Shown: positions 46,972 to 54,868, numbered from the stretch's first letter. The stretch is DNA of 64,000 bases from Rhizobium sp. BT04 (GCF_030053135.1 NZ_CP125652.1:1860001-1924000), one strand, 5' to 3'. The notes: generated from the letters alone by a model not told the origin. Numbers and translations are program-made.

Positions 46972-47409
46972 TTAAGCCCTGTAGGCGACGAGCACGGCGC
47001 CTCCCGCAATCAGAATGACGCCAAGCCAGTTCGGAAACGTGAGGCGTTCGCCGAGGAACAGCACCGCAAAGATGGACACGAAGACGACGGATAGCTTGTC
47101 GATCGGCGCGACGCGGGCGGCATCGCCCAGCTTCAGCGCTCGGAAATAGCAAATCCAGGATGCGCCGGTGGCAAGGCCTGAGAGCACCAGGAAGAGCCAG
47201 CTCCTGCTCGACACTGAGGACGGTTCCTGCCAGTTGCCTGAGATAGAGACCATCATTCCCGCCGCCAGCAGGATGACGATGGTGCGAATGAAGGTCGCGA
47301 AGTCGGAATTCACGTTCTCGACGCCGACTTTGGCGAAAATCGCCGTGAGTGCAGCAAAGCCGGCGGAAAGAAGTGCCCAAAGCGGCCAGCTTGTCAGAAG
47401 GCTTTTCAT
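46972..47409 (-). CDS. EamA-domain membrane transporter (half-size DMT)
   Basis: A 145-residue protein with about five membrane spans and a single EamA domain, roughly half the size of a canonical drug/metabolite transporter. Recognisable is LGDAARVAPIDKLSVVFVSIFAVLFLGE near the C-terminus. Single-domain members act as dimers. ATG 47409 begins the first span; the longer frame to 47502 has no start signal. Substrate unknown. Confidence 0.83.
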   Translation of the reverse strand: MKSLLTSWPLWALLSAGFAALTAIFAKVGVENVNSDFATFIRTIVILLAAGMMVSISGNWQEPSSVSSRSWLFLVLSGLATGASWICYFRALKLGDAARVAPIDKLSVVFVSIFAVLFLGERLTFPNWLGVILIAGGAVLVAYRA

Positions 47410-47535
47410 GCTGCTTGCCCTGTTATGCCCCAGATCTACCAGAGGCAGGAAAATGAGAATATAGAATGCCTTATAAAGATATGCGGCGAGGAAACCGCTC
47501 ACGACCTTCCTATCGTGAGCGGTTCGATCCCTCCA

Positions 47536-48579
47536 TCAGACCTTCAGCTCGCGTCGTTCGCGCTCGGTCACCATGGCGAGGTCGAGCACCTTCTGCAGGT
47601 TGGCGGCGTGGCGGAAGTTCGGGTCCGGCTGAATGCCGCTTGCCACGGCCTCGGCAAAACGCTGGTAGTTGGTCGCCACCGGTTCAACTTCGATCTGCGT
47701 CCAGGTGGCAGTTTCGACACCCTCGCCGAGGCAGCCATGCAGCTCGGAACCGCTGGGACGATGGATGACCTCGAGGCTGCCCCTCTCGCCATAAATGCGC
47801 AGCTTCAGCTCGTTCAGATGCCCTGTCGCCCAGCGGCTGGCGTGGATGACGCCGAGCGCGCCATTGGCGAAATCGACAGACATGGTGAAGCTGTCATTGG
47901 CATCCAGCAGATATTCGCCGATCTGGCCGCCCGGCGCCTTGTTGAAGGTCTTCAGCCGCGCAAAGACGTGGTCGATGTCGGTCGCCGCGCCATAGGCGGC
48001 AAAATCGAGGATATGGATGCCGACGTCGCCGAGCACGCCGTTCGAGCCGTGGCCGGTGGAAAGCCGCCACAGCCAGGTCGATTCCGTCCGCCAATCGCCC
48101 CAGGCACGCGACACGAGCCAGCTCTGGAGATAGGAGGCTTCCACGTGCCTGATCGTGCCGAGTTCGCCTGATAGCACCATCTCACGGGCGTGCTGCAGCG
48201 GCGCGACATTGCGATAGGTCAGGTTCACCATGTTGATGACGCCGGCCTTTTCGGCCGCCTCCGTCATCTCAAGCGCCTTCGCATAGTTCTCCGCCAGCGG
48301 CTTTTCGCAGAACACATGCTTGCCGGCGGCAATCAGCGCCATCGTCGTTGGGTGATGGATCCGGTCGGGCGTGACGTTCGTCGCCGCATCGAATTCACCC
48401 CAGGCGATCGCCTCCTCCAGCGAAAGAAAGCGCTTTTCGATGTTGAACTTGTCGGCGAAGGCCGAAAGCCGCTCAGGATCGGTGTCGACGGCACCGACCA
48501 CTGTCACGCCGTCGATGAGAGGGAAGCGGGCAAGCTGGTTTTTCGCCATCACCCCCGTGCCAAGAACGAGTAGTCGCAT
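47536..48579 (-). CDS. Gfo/Idh/MocA-family oxidoreductase
   Basis: A 347-residue NAD(P)-dependent oxidoreductase. The N-terminal Rossmann fold opens RLLVLGTGVMAKNQL, and the family signature EKPLAENY (with the conserved Lys) is present. The C-terminal alpha/beta domain has GVLGDVGIHILDFA with a likely catalytic His. It probably oxidises a sugar or cyclitol. It follows the ThuA-like gene by 9 bp, the same pairing as thuA-thuB of Sinorhizobium, used for trehalose or related disaccharides; substrate here is inference. Confidence 0.88.
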   Translation of the reverse strand: MRLLVLGTGVMAKNQLARFPLIDGVTVVGAVDTDPERLSAFADKFNIEKRFLSLEEAIAWGEFDAATNVTPDRIHHPTTMALIAAGKHVFCEKPLAENYAKALEMTEAAEKAGVINMVNLTYRNVAPLQHAREMVLSGELGTIRHVEASYLQSWLVSRAWGDWRTESTWLWRLSTGHGSNGVLGDVGIHILDFAAYGAATDIDHVFARLKTFNKAPGGQIGEYLLDANDSFTMSVDFANGALGVIHASRWATGHLNELKLRIYGERGSLEVIHRPSGSELHGCLGEGVETATWTQIEVEPVATNYQRFAEAVASGIQPDPNFRHAANLQKVLDLAMVTERERRELKV

Positions 48580-48588
48580 GGATGCTCC

Positions 48589-49374
48589 TCAGCGATAACC
48601 GGCTTCGCCGGCCTGGTGCAGTTTCGGGCCGCGTTCGACGATCGGCTCCAGTGCTTTTTCTACCGGCACATTTGGTGCGTCGGTAATGCCGGTCAACGCC
48701 GCTTCAGGGTTATAGGCCCACTTCACCCCGTTGATCAGCACCTTCTGGACATTGGCGTCGTGATAAGTCGGATAGGTTTCGTGGCCGGGGCGGAAATAAA
48801 AGATGTTGCCGGCGCCGCGTCGCCAGGTCAGGCCTGAGCGGAACACTTCGCCACCCTGGAACCAGGAGATGAACACCGTTTCGAGCGGCTCCGGCACCGA
48901 GAACTGCTCACCATACATTTCTTCGTTCTCAAGCTCGAAATGCTCGCCGATACCGGCGGCGATCGGATGGCGCTGGTTGATCGTCCACAGACGCTCACGC
49001 TCGCCCGCCTCGCGCCATTTCAGCGCGCAGGGCGTCCCCATCAGCCGCTTGAAGATCTTGGAGAAATGGCCGGAATGCAGCACGAGCAGGCCCATGCCCT
49101 CCCAGACGCGTTTGGCGACCCGCTCGACGACGACGTCGGAGACCGCGCCGTGGTCCTTGTGGCCCCACCAGGTCAAGACGTCGGTTTCGGCAAGGCGGGC
49201 TTCGCTGAGGCCGTGTTCCGGCTCCTGCAGCGTCGCCGTCGTCGCCGAGATAGCGGGATCTGTATTCAGCGCGTTGGCGATCGTCGCATGCATGCCCTCG
49301 GGGTAGATTCCCCGGACGATCTCATTGGTATTCTCGTGAATATTCTCTCCCCAGACGACGGTGCGAATGGCCAT
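48589..49374 (-). CDS. ThuA-domain protein (trehalose-utilisation-like)
   Basis: A 261-residue ThuA-family protein with a class I glutamine-amidotransferase-like fold: [40 protein letters not shown], and [30 protein letters not shown] near the end carry the conserved Trp/His/Gly residues. It heads a two-gene operon with the oxidoreductase. Family members act in catabolism of trehalose, sucrose or similar sugars. A 10-bp inverted repeat lies 118 bp upstream and may regulate it. Confidence 0.85.
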   Translation of the reverse strand: MAIRTVVWGENIHENTNEIVRGIYPEGMHATIANALNTDPAISATTATLQEPEHGLSEARLAETDVLTWWGHKDHGAVSDVVVERVAKRVWEGMGLLVLHSGHFSKIFKRLMGTPCALKWREAGERERLWTINQRHPIAAGIGEHFELENEEMYGEQFSVPEPLETVFISWFQGGEVFRSGLTWRRGAGNIFYFRPGHETYPTYHDANVQKVLINGVKWAYNPEAALTGITDAPNVPVEKALEPIVERGPKLHQAGEAGYR

Positions 49375-49491
49375 GATGTGCTCCTGTGGAACCTGGAAGT
49401 ATCGATAGGCGGGAAAGCAGAAGAATTCAAAGCGCTTTGGAAAACGGCGCTGGCCGCGCCTCAGTCTCCTCCGCGTCCAAACAACACATAG

Positions 49492-49517
49492 CCCTTTGTC
49501 AGTATTTTGACAAAGGG
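49492..49517. promoter_or_regulatory. Inverted repeat CCCTTTGTCA-N6-TGACAAAGGG
   Basis: Perfect 10-bp arms around GTATTT, 118 bp upstream of the ThuA-like start and 53 bp downstream of the SMR stop (both minus strand). The symmetry and 26-bp length suit a dimeric repressor; a terminator role for the SMR gene is less likely, with no T-run. Confidence 0.55.
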
Positions 49518-49569
49518 GAAAATTTGACGGCGGAGGAGCAAAAATCCCCCTGGCAATATCACAGCAATA

Positions 49570-49911
49570 TCAATGCGAAACGGATTTCGAAAACAGATTG
49601 ACGACCATGACCCCCGTGATGATCAGTCCGAGCCCGACGACGGCCGGCAGGTCAAGGCGCTGCTTGAAGAAGACCAGGCCGACCGAGGAAATCAGCACGA
49701 TTCCCAAAGCGCTCCAAATCGCATAGGCGATACCCACCGGGATGCTTTTCAGCGTCAGCGACAGGCAATAGAACGCGGCCGCATAACAGGCGACGACGAG
49801 AACCGTCGGCCCGATGCGGGTGAACTGCTGCGACAACTGCAGCGCGGTCGTGCCGATGACCTCGAGCACGATGGCGGCAAACAGCAGCCCGTAGACGGCG
49901 GCCTGGCTCAT
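49570..49911 (-). CDS. Small multidrug resistance (SMR) efflux protein
   Basis: A 113-residue four-span transporter of the EmrE type. The membrane-embedded Glu (E17 in LEVIGTTAL) that couples proton to drug exchange is present, as is the conserved AIWSALGIVLIS in the third span. It works as an antiparallel dimer and exports cationic compounds. It follows the TetR gene by 18 bp, so the pair is probably a repressor-pump operon. Confidence 0.9.
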   Translation of the reverse strand: MSQAAVYGLLFAAIVLEVIGTTALQLSQQFTRIGPTVLVVACYAAAFYCLSLTLKSIPVGIAYAIWSALGIVLISSVGLVFFKQRLDLPAVVGLGLIITGVMVVNLFSKSVSH

Positions 49912-49929
49912 GGCGAATCCCCTTTTGGA

Positions 49930-50493
49930 CTATTTCCCGGTCAGTTCGACAAGGCGATCGATGAGATCCCGCCTCCGAACGCCGTCGATATCATGGCTTT
50001 CCAACGTATCTGCGAGCCACAGGCCGTCAGCAGCGAAGCGCACGACCTGGGCGTCGAGCGAAGAGTCGGTGCCGATATATTCCTCCGCCCGCGCCTGCAC
50101 CCACTGGCGCCAGCGAAGACGCAGCCGGGGTTCGGCAAGAAGCGCTATCGTCACCTGCGTCCAGCCCTTGGAATCGTCGGGACGATCCTTGAGGCCGGAT
50201 ACCGCCCGGAGATAGGCGCGGGTAAAGCGGCCCTGCGGCTGCGGATCGCCGCGCATCAGTTCCCCAATATCGGCGTCGAACTTTTCGAGCAGGCTCTCGA
50301 ACAGGGCATCGAGCAGCGCATTCTTCGTCGGGAAGTGATGCAGCAGCCCGCCCTTGCTGACGCTGGAGGCGGCGGAAACCGCATCGAGCGTCACGGCGGC
50401 CATGCCTTCGCTGGCGGCAAGGCGCGCGGCAACCTCCAGCAACTGCTGGCGCACGAGAGCCGGTTGTTTCTTGCGATGGTGAGCGTTCGACAT
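49930..50493 (-). CDS. TetR-family repressor of the SMR pump
   Basis: A 187-residue TetR-family protein. HTH: ASEGMAAVTLDAVSAASSVSKGGLLHHFPTKNALLDALF (about 28-66); the C-terminal ligand domain is of the TetR_C type found with QacR-like pumps. A perfect 14-bp palindrome lies 14 bp upstream of the start, an obvious autoregulatory operator. The pump gene directly downstream is the likely target. The inducing compound is unknown. Confidence 0.88.
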   Translation of the reverse strand: MSNAHHRKKQPALVRQQLLEVAARLAASEGMAAVTLDAVSAASSVSKGGLLHHFPTKNALLDALFESLLEKFDADIGELMRGDPQPQGRFTRAYLRAVSGLKDRPDDSKGWTQVTIALLAEPRLRLRWRQWVQARAEEYIGTDSSLDAQVVRFAADGLWLADTLESHDIDGVRRRDLIDRLVELTGK

Positions 50494-50506
50494 GCAGATA
50501 AAAGAT

Positions 50507-50520
50507 ACCGTCCGGACGGT
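50507..50520. promoter_or_regulatory. TetR operator ACCGTCCGGACGGT
   Basis: A 14-bp perfect palindrome 14 bp upstream of the repressor start codon. The position covers the expected promoter, so binding would block transcription of the repressor-SMR operon. Confidence 0.75.
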
Positions 50521-50636
50521 TTTGTCAAGAAGAATCGATTGGAACCCCTGTGCTGCTGGGATTATGCCCGAAATGCCGCGGCAGCTTGATGACAGTTGCG
50601 ATCGTTTTCCCAGAAGTGCATGAAGGGGTGAGGATA

Positions 50637-51071
50637 ATGGTATTCGGGGATGGTTTCGTGACGGAGAAAGTCACCACACTCTACGAGGCGATCGGCGGCG
50701 ATCCCATCGTGCGGGCGCTGACGCACCGCTTCTACGAATTGATGGACAGCCTGCCCGAGGCGAGAAACGTGCGCGCCGTGCACCCGCCGAGCCTTGTGAG
50801 CAGCGAAGAGAAATTCTACGAATATATGACCGGTTACCTCGGCGGCCCGCCGCTTTATACCGACAAGCGCGGTCATCCGCGTCTGCGCAGCCGCCATTTC
50901 GTCGCCGAAATCGGCCCTGTCGAGCGCGACGAATGGTTGCTCTGCTTCCGCCGCGCCCTGGACGAGACGATATCAAGGCAGGCGCTGCGCGATCTGATCT
51001 GGCCGCCGGTCGAGCGGCTCGCCTATCACATGCAGAACAAGGCCCCTGACGACAAGGACGATAAGGATTGA
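50637..51071 (+). CDS. Truncated haemoglobin, group II
   Basis: A 144-residue group II (trHbO/YjbI-like) globin. The proximal His is H87 (RSRHFVAE) and the G8 Trp is W100 (RDEWLLCF), both diagnostic of group II; E-helix and YEYMTGYLGG match. Likely roles are O2/NO binding or NO detoxification. ATG 50637 follows GGGGTGAGGATA; a longer in-frame start at 50550 is less likely. The DUF423 gene follows by 2 bp. Confidence 0.88.
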   Translation: MVFGDGFVTEKVTTLYEAIGGDPIVRALTHRFYELMDSLPEARNVRAVHPPSLVSSEEKFYEYMTGYLGGPPLYTDKRGHPRLRSRHFVAEIGPVERDEWLLCFRRALDETISRQALRDLIWPPVERLAYHMQNKAPDDKDDKD

Positions 51072-51073
51072 CC

Positions 51074-51445
51074 ATGAGCTTGAACGCGCGCCTGGAGCCG
51101 GTGCTCTATCTCTTTGCCGGCCTGTTCGGCTTGGCCGGTGTGGGGCTCGCCGCCCTTGCCGCCCATGGCGGCGGCGAGGCCAATCTTGCCGCATCCGCAT
51201 CCGCCATGTGCCTTGCCCACGCCCCTGCCCTGCTGGCATTGGCTCTCGGCACCGCCAGGCTCAAAACCGCCTGGCTGGCCGGTTTCCTGATGATCTTGGG
51301 AACGCTGCTTTTTGCCGGCGATCTCGTCACCTTGCGCTTTGCCGGCTCCGGCCTCTTCCCCTATGCCGCCCCGACCGGCGGCTGGGCGATGATGCTGGGT
51401 TGGCTGGTTGTGGCGGCAGGCGCTGTGTTCCGGATCAGGGCGTAA
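51074..51445 (+). CDS. DUF423-family membrane protein
   Basis: A 123-residue protein with about four membrane spans; YLFAGLFGLAGVGLAALAAHG opens the first span, and GDLVTLRFAGSG with PTGGWAMMLGWL are family hallmarks. DUF423 proteins are widespread and uncharacterised. AGGA precedes ATG 51074 by 6 nt. It is probably co-transcribed with the truncated haemoglobin gene. Confidence 0.87.
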   Translation: MSLNARLEPVLYLFAGLFGLAGVGLAALAAHGGGEANLAASASAMCLAHAPALLALALGTARLKTAWLAGFLMILGTLLFAGDLVTLRFAGSGLFPYAAPTGGWAMMLGWLVVAAGAVFRIRA

Positions 51446-51474
51446 GAGAGTTTTGCTGATCGCTCAAGCCCTCT

Positions 51475-51510
51475 CCTCCCTCATACCTGTACCTGTCACA
51501 GGAATGAGGG
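51475..51510. repeat. Palindromic repeat CCTCCCTCAT...CACAGGAATGAGGG, copy 1
   Basis: CCTCCCTCATACCTGTA-CCTGT-CACAGGAATGAGGG nearly repeats the unit at 59753-59791, with two changes in the left arm (A for T and A for G), so the stem is imperfect. It lies just after the DUF423 stop. The sequence CCTGTGCCTGTCACAGG recurs in intergenic regions of many rhizobia. Confidence 0.75.
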
Positions 51511-51581
51511 TGTGCATGGGGCCAGGACGAATACAAAATCAAGATTTCAGCCAGAGCTAAGTCGCGCCGCGTCGACCGCAA

Positions 51582-51896
51582 TCAAATGCCGGCGACCACA
51601 TTAAAACCTTCGAAAACCGGCGGTCCCTTATACATCGCCTTGCGGTCACCGGCATTGCGGTGCGCCGCGCGAAAACTCTCGGACTTCGTCCAGTTCTGAA
51701 AATCAGCTTCGCTTTTCCAGACCGTGTGCGAGGAATAGAGCGTATAGCCCTCCTCTTCGTTGACCTTGCCGCGCAGCAGGCGGAATTCGACGAAACCTGG
51801 CACCTCGGCGAGACTGGAATCGCGATTGCGCCAGACCGTCTCGAAATCATCTTCACTCCCGGTTGCAACCTTGAAGCGGTTCATTGCGATATACAT
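51582..51896 (-). CDS. IsdG/HmuQ-type haem-degrading monooxygenase
   Basis: A 104-residue antibiotic-biosynthesis-monooxygenase (ABM) fold protein. Aligning by eye with IsdG, the catalytic Asn-Trp-His triad is conserved as N6, W69 and H79, within TVWKSEADFQNWTKSESFRAAH, which matches IsdG almost residue for residue. It should open haem with O2 and reductant to release iron. It is the last gene of a three-gene minus-strand operon beside hmuPSTUV and tonB. This is more specific than a generic ABM label; rhizobial relatives are called HmuQ/HmuD. The exact product (staphylobilin- or biliverdin-like) is unknown. Confidence 0.85.
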   Translation of the reverse strand: MYIAMNRFKVATGSEDDFETVWRNRDSSLAEVPGFVEFRLLRGKVNEEEGYTLYSSHTVWKSEADFQNWTKSESFRAAHRNAGDRKAMYKGPPVFEGFNVVAGI

Positions 51897-51905
51897 GAAA
51901 TCTCC

Positions 51906-52178
51906 TTACGCCTTCCTCTTGCCCGCCCGTGCCGCACGCACGGGAAAGGCGAGAATATTATCGCCGTTTGCCGCCGCCGGGCCAAGCGGTCTTGTTGCGG
52001 CTTCCCCGGGCATGCGCGCTTCCCAGGTCGGGAACAGCGTCACATTCTGGTAGATCTGCTGGCGTTCGGCATGCTGCTGGAAAAGTTCGTAGAGCTCGGG
52101 CACGAGGCCCTCGCCTGTTTGCGCAGCGAGCTTATGCAGGCCGATCATGGTGAAGCCGTCGGGGCGCTGGTCGTTCAT
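51906..52178 (-). CDS. Small conserved protein in the haem-degradation operon
   Basis: A 90-residue basic-tailed protein without membrane span or signal peptide. Helical N-terminal half (IGLHKLAAQTGEGLVPELYELFQQH) and a basic C-terminus (PVRAARAGKRKA). I recognise no named domain. Its start overlaps the stop of the DUF2325 gene by 4 bp (ATGA), and the haem monooxygenase begins 9 bp after its stop, so the three are probably translated together. A role in haem handling, perhaps as a cofactor-delivery or regulatory partner, is inference from context. Confidence 0.65.
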   Translation of the reverse strand: MNDQRPDGFTMIGLHKLAAQTGEGLVPELYELFQQHAERQQIYQNVTLFPTWEARMPGEAATRPLGPAAANGDNILAFPVRAARAGKRKA

Positions 52179-52582
52179 CGGGCATTGTCTCGTTCGTTCA
52201 TCGTCTGCAGCGCACGCTCCAGGCTGGACTTGCTGCCGTTGCGCAGCGGGATGAAGGCCTTGCCGAACTTCTTGCAGCCGGTCTTCACCCGCAGGCAGGC
52301 ATCGTGGCTGATACAGTCGATCGGGCAGAACACGCAGTCGACCGAGGGAAGCACGGTATCGATACGGGAAACCGCTTCGCGCAAGCCGCCGTCGTGATGA
52401 ATGAGCTCGGCGCCGAAACTGCTGCAGATCTGCCGAAGATGCGCCACCTGGCAGTCACGGCCGCCGACATAGAGGAAACTGCGGCCATCCAGTTTGGATC
52501 GCCCGGAGGATGCCTGAACAGCGCCCTCGACCGCGCTGTCACGGACCTCCCGGTTCGAACCCTTCTTGCCCTTGCGAGCCAT
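52175..52582 (-). CDS. DUF2325 protein with Cys-rich motif, haem/iron locus
   Basis: A 135-residue protein: a basic N-terminal tail (RKGKKGSNREVRD), then DUF2325 (about 33-125) with FLYVGGRDCQVAHLRQ and a cysteine cluster CVFCPIDCISHDACLRVKTGCKK that could bind a metal or haem. It starts a three-gene operon ending with the IsdG-like enzyme. GGGTGG precedes ATG 52582 by 5 nt. The promoter region contains a TGA-N9-TCA motif. Function is unknown; iron regulation is likely from context. Confidence 0.75.
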   Translation of the reverse strand: MARKGKKGSNREVRDSAVEGAVQASSGRSKLDGRSFLYVGGRDCQVAHLRQICSSFGAELIHHDGGLREAVSRIDTVLPSVDCVFCPIDCISHDACLRVKTGCKKFGKAFIPLRNGSKSSLERALQTMNERDNAR

Positions 52583-52672
52583 ATACCACCCGTTCGCTCG
52601 TTGATCGTCACACGATTCCTGCGTGTGCGAGCGGACCTTATTAAACTTGATTTTTAGAGTAAAGTATAAAGT

Positions 52673-52687
52673 TGATTATTTTCATCA
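52673..52687. promoter_or_regulatory. IRO-box-like TGA-N9-TCA motif upstream of the DUF2325 operon
   Basis: TGA (52673-52675) and TCA (52685-52687) with a 9-bp spacer, 91 bp upstream of the DUF2325 start. TGA-N9-TCA is the reported RirA-binding IRO box of R. leguminosarum. A match is expected by chance about once per 4 kb, so position and gene context carry the case. Confidence 0.5.
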
Positions 52688-52691
52688 TATT

Positions 52692-54023
52692 TTACCGAGC
52701 TGTCACTTGCACCGGGAAACTGTACGAGCGCGAGGATCCGGCCCAGTCATCCGGCATTGCGGGAAGATTACAGGAAGCGATCCGAGACAAAACGGCACCA
52801 TCCACCTCGGCTAAGCCCGAACCTTGGACAATGCCCGACGCGGTGATATCTCCGTTGCGATTGATCGTGATGCGAACATTCAAGGATGCAAAATCGCGAC
52901 GATATCGCGATTCAATCCGGTCAACGCAACGGAACAGTCGCGAGACGATCTTGCCCTTGTAATTGGCTTCGGCTGCACCGCCCGATCCACTGCGTCCGCC
53001 CGCCGTGCGTGAATTATTGTCGGAGTTGGCGTCTGCCTGCCCGTCCGCGGCGCCCCTGCGTGACTCCTGTTTAGCCTCCGCTGCTGAACCCTGTGCCTTC
53101 TTTGGGGGCTGCTTTCTTTCGACCGGCTTCTTTTCCGCGGGCTTTTCCAGCTTCGGTTTTGGTTGTGGCGTGGCGATCTCTGCCGGCGGTTCCGGCTCGG
53201 GAGACATCGCGGCCGTTTCGACAGGCTTGATCTCTTCCGGCTCGGATTGCAACGCGGTTGCGGCGGGTGGTTCAGCGGATGTTACCGGTATCTCCGGAGA
53301 CTGCTCCGGCACCACTGTCGACATTGGCTGCGCAACTGAAGTTTCCGCAGAGGTTTGCGACACGAGCACCTCTGGTTCAGCAGTCGTCACCGTCTCCGCT
53401 GACTGGCGCGTCACCTCCTGCGTGGGCTGAACGGCCTCGACCGGCTCTGCATCAGTCGGCTGGACAGTTTCCGGTTGGACGGCCTCCGGCTGCATTTCCG
53501 CTGTTTCCACCGGCTTGACCGTGTCGGGTTCGACAGCTTCCGGAACAATTTCTTGCTGTATGGTCACCTCAGTCTCTCCGGCGGCGCTCTGATCGGCGTC
53601 AGAACTGCCGAGCATCACGACGCTAATCGCTTCGCCTGCCTCCATCAGTGTCTCATCCGGTGCCGTTGGGAAAACAATGATCAATACAGCGGCCAGCGTC
53701 GCGTGGAAAATCAGCGAACTAACGCAGGCAAGCGCCACCCGTCGCCGCACCGGCTTCTTCTCGTCTTCCTGCTTTTCCACCACCGCATCCATCGGCGGTG
53801 CAGGAACAGAGGCTATGGGCTCGGCTTCCGGATGGTCGGGAAAGGAGGGTATCTGCGCAAAACGCGCATAGTGGACCACGGCCTCGCCAGCCGGCTGTCG
53901 CTGCACATTGCGCAGGTCGGAAAGCTCGTGGCCCGGATGCATGTTATTGTCGTTCAGACTGCCGTCAGCGTCCGGCTCCCCGATGAGCACCTGTCTCGAT
54001 CTGGACTTCGCTGAAATTGCCAT
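52692..54023 (-). CDS. tonB: TonB energy-transducing protein
   Basis: A 443-residue TonB. After a cytoplasmic N-terminus comes one membrane span (about 86-106, ALACVSSLIFHATLAAVLIIV), then a very long Pro/Glu/Val/Thr linker (about 110-330; E-P-V and Q-P-x repeats) and Lys/Pro runs, and a C-terminal TonB-like domain (about 355-443). It couples the proton-motive force to TonB-dependent receptors, here most likely haem uptake. In R. leguminosarum tonB lies divergent to hmuPSTUV, as here. ATG 54023 (GAGG 9 nt upstream) is preferred to 54050. Confidence 0.88.
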   Translation of the reverse strand: MAISAKSRSRQVLIGEPDADGSLNDNNMHPGHELSDLRNVQRQPAGEAVVHYARFAQIPSFPDHPEAEPIASVPAPPMDAVVEKQEDEKKPVRRRVALACVSSLIFHATLAAVLIIVFPTAPDETLMEAGEAISVVMLGSSDADQSAAGETEVTIQQEIVPEAVEPDTVKPVETAEMQPEAVQPETVQPTDAEPVEAVQPTQEVTRQSAETVTTAEPEVLVSQTSAETSVAQPMSTVVPEQSPEIPVTSAEPPAATALQSEPEEIKPVETAAMSPEPEPPAEIATPQPKPKLEKPAEKKPVERKQPPKKAQGSAAEAKQESRRGAADGQADANSDNNSRTAGGRSGSGGAAEANYKGKIVSRLFRCVDRIESRYRRDFASLNVRITINRNGDITASGIVQGSGLAEVDGAVLSRIASCNLPAMPDDWAGSSRSYSFPVQVTAR

Positions 54024-54053
54024 TTGTATGCCTCGGACAGCCTGAAACATGTC

Positions 54054-54074
54054 CGCCGGGAATCATTCCCGGCG
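54054..54074. repeat. Perfect 10-bp inverted repeat CGCCGGGAAT-C-ATTCCCGGCG
   Basis: A 21-bp exact palindrome with a one-base centre, between tonB and the upstream minus-strand gene. It is too tight to loop well as RNA and may instead be a protein-binding site or part of a terminator. Confidence 0.6.
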
Positions 54075-54079
54075 TATCC

Positions 54080-54517
54080 TTAGCCCTCGAAGGGAACTGA
54101 TATCTGTGAACGGGTGACAAGACCCTTCATGCATTCGCCCGCCGCCGGGCCGTCGCAGACCGGCGTGTCGTTGATGAGGATGCGCGTGACCGTCTCGCAC
54201 TTCACATTCGGCATATCGAACTGGCGCACACGCTTCTTGCCCTGCGGCAGATCACGGAAATCGAGCACGGTGATGCGGTCGACGGCATTCTTGTCGTTGA
54301 AGAAGGCGAGCTCGAAGGAGATCTTGTTGATCGGCGCCTGAAGACTGTTCTCGGCAACGAAGGTCATCATGCAGCCCTTTTGCGACGGCGCCAAAGCGTT
54401 GAGTTCGACATCCAGCTTGGCGGTTGACGCATCCTGCGCCTGGCATACGCTTGAAACCGCCATCACCATGCCGGCCGCAATAGCCGCAAACCTACCCGTC
54501 ATCATCTTCTCCGCCAT
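54080..54517 (-). CDS. Exported protein of unknown function upstream of tonB
   Basis: A 145-residue protein with a signal peptide (about 1-27, ending VCQAQ) and a compact periplasmic domain containing four Cys (KGCMMTF, VKCETV, PVCDGP, GECMKG), possibly two disulphides. I know no named family, but it has the look of an Ig-like/FxLYD-type domain (AFFNDKNAVDRITVLDF). It lies 57 bp upstream of tonB and may be co-transcribed with it, and it diverges from hmuP. Function unknown. Confidence 0.7.
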   Translation of the reverse strand: MAEKMMTGRFAAIAAGMVMAVSSVCQAQDASTAKLDVELNALAPSQKGCMMTFVAENSLQAPINKISFELAFFNDKNAVDRITVLDFRDLPQGKKRVRQFDMPNVKCETVTRILINDTPVCDGPAAGECMKGLVTRSQISVPFEG

Positions 54518-54602
54518 TGCCGTGAACCGCCGCCGGCGGTCTCAAATCAGCAATCTCAAAAACTTGACTTTATTAGTCTCCTATTGCGTCTTTAAGAAAC
54601 TA

Positions 54603-54617
54603 TGAGTAAGAAAGTCA
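54603..54617. promoter_or_regulatory. IRO-box-like TGA-N9-TCA motif at hmuP
   Basis: TGA at 54603-54605 and TCA at 54615-54617 with 9 bp between, 6 bp before the longer hmuP start and 60 bp before the shorter one. The rest of the 106-bp divergent region is AT-rich (AACTTGACTTTATTAG). RirA control of both directions is the expected arrangement. Confidence 0.55.
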
Positions 54618-54623
54618 AGATAA

Positions 54624-54860
54624 ATGTCATCACAACCGGGGACCCCTGCCCCGGCCCCACAGAATTGCCAAACCGAAATGATGGTTGAAAAGCCAGATAA
54701 CTTTAAGCACGTGCCACTGCAGAGCGAGCCTGCGGCACAGCACCGGATCGTCGAAAGCGCGGATCTCTTCCACGGCACGAACGAGATCATGATTAGACAC
54801 GACGGCTCGGTCTATCGCCTGAAGATCACTCGACAGGGCAAGCTCATTCTCAATAAGTAG
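54624..54860 (+). CDS. hmuP: Haemin uptake protein HmuP
   Basis: A 78-residue frame; the conserved part is the C-terminal 40, with DLFHGTNEIMIRHDGSVYRLKITRQGKLIL typical of HmuP. HmuP proteins act in expression of the haem receptor and uptake system in rhizobia. The first 18 residues (SSQPGTPAPAPQNC) are atypical, and ATG 54678 or 54681 would give the usual about 60 residues; the upstream TGA-N9-TCA motif also suggests that transcription may start too close for the longer form. First gene of hmuPSTUV; hmuS follows by 8 bp. Confidence 0.85.
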   Translation: MSSQPGTPAPAPQNCQTEMMVEKPDNFKHVPLQSEPAAQHRIVESADLFHGTNEIMIRHDGSVYRLKITRQGKLILNK

Positions 54861-54868
54861 GGTAGGAC

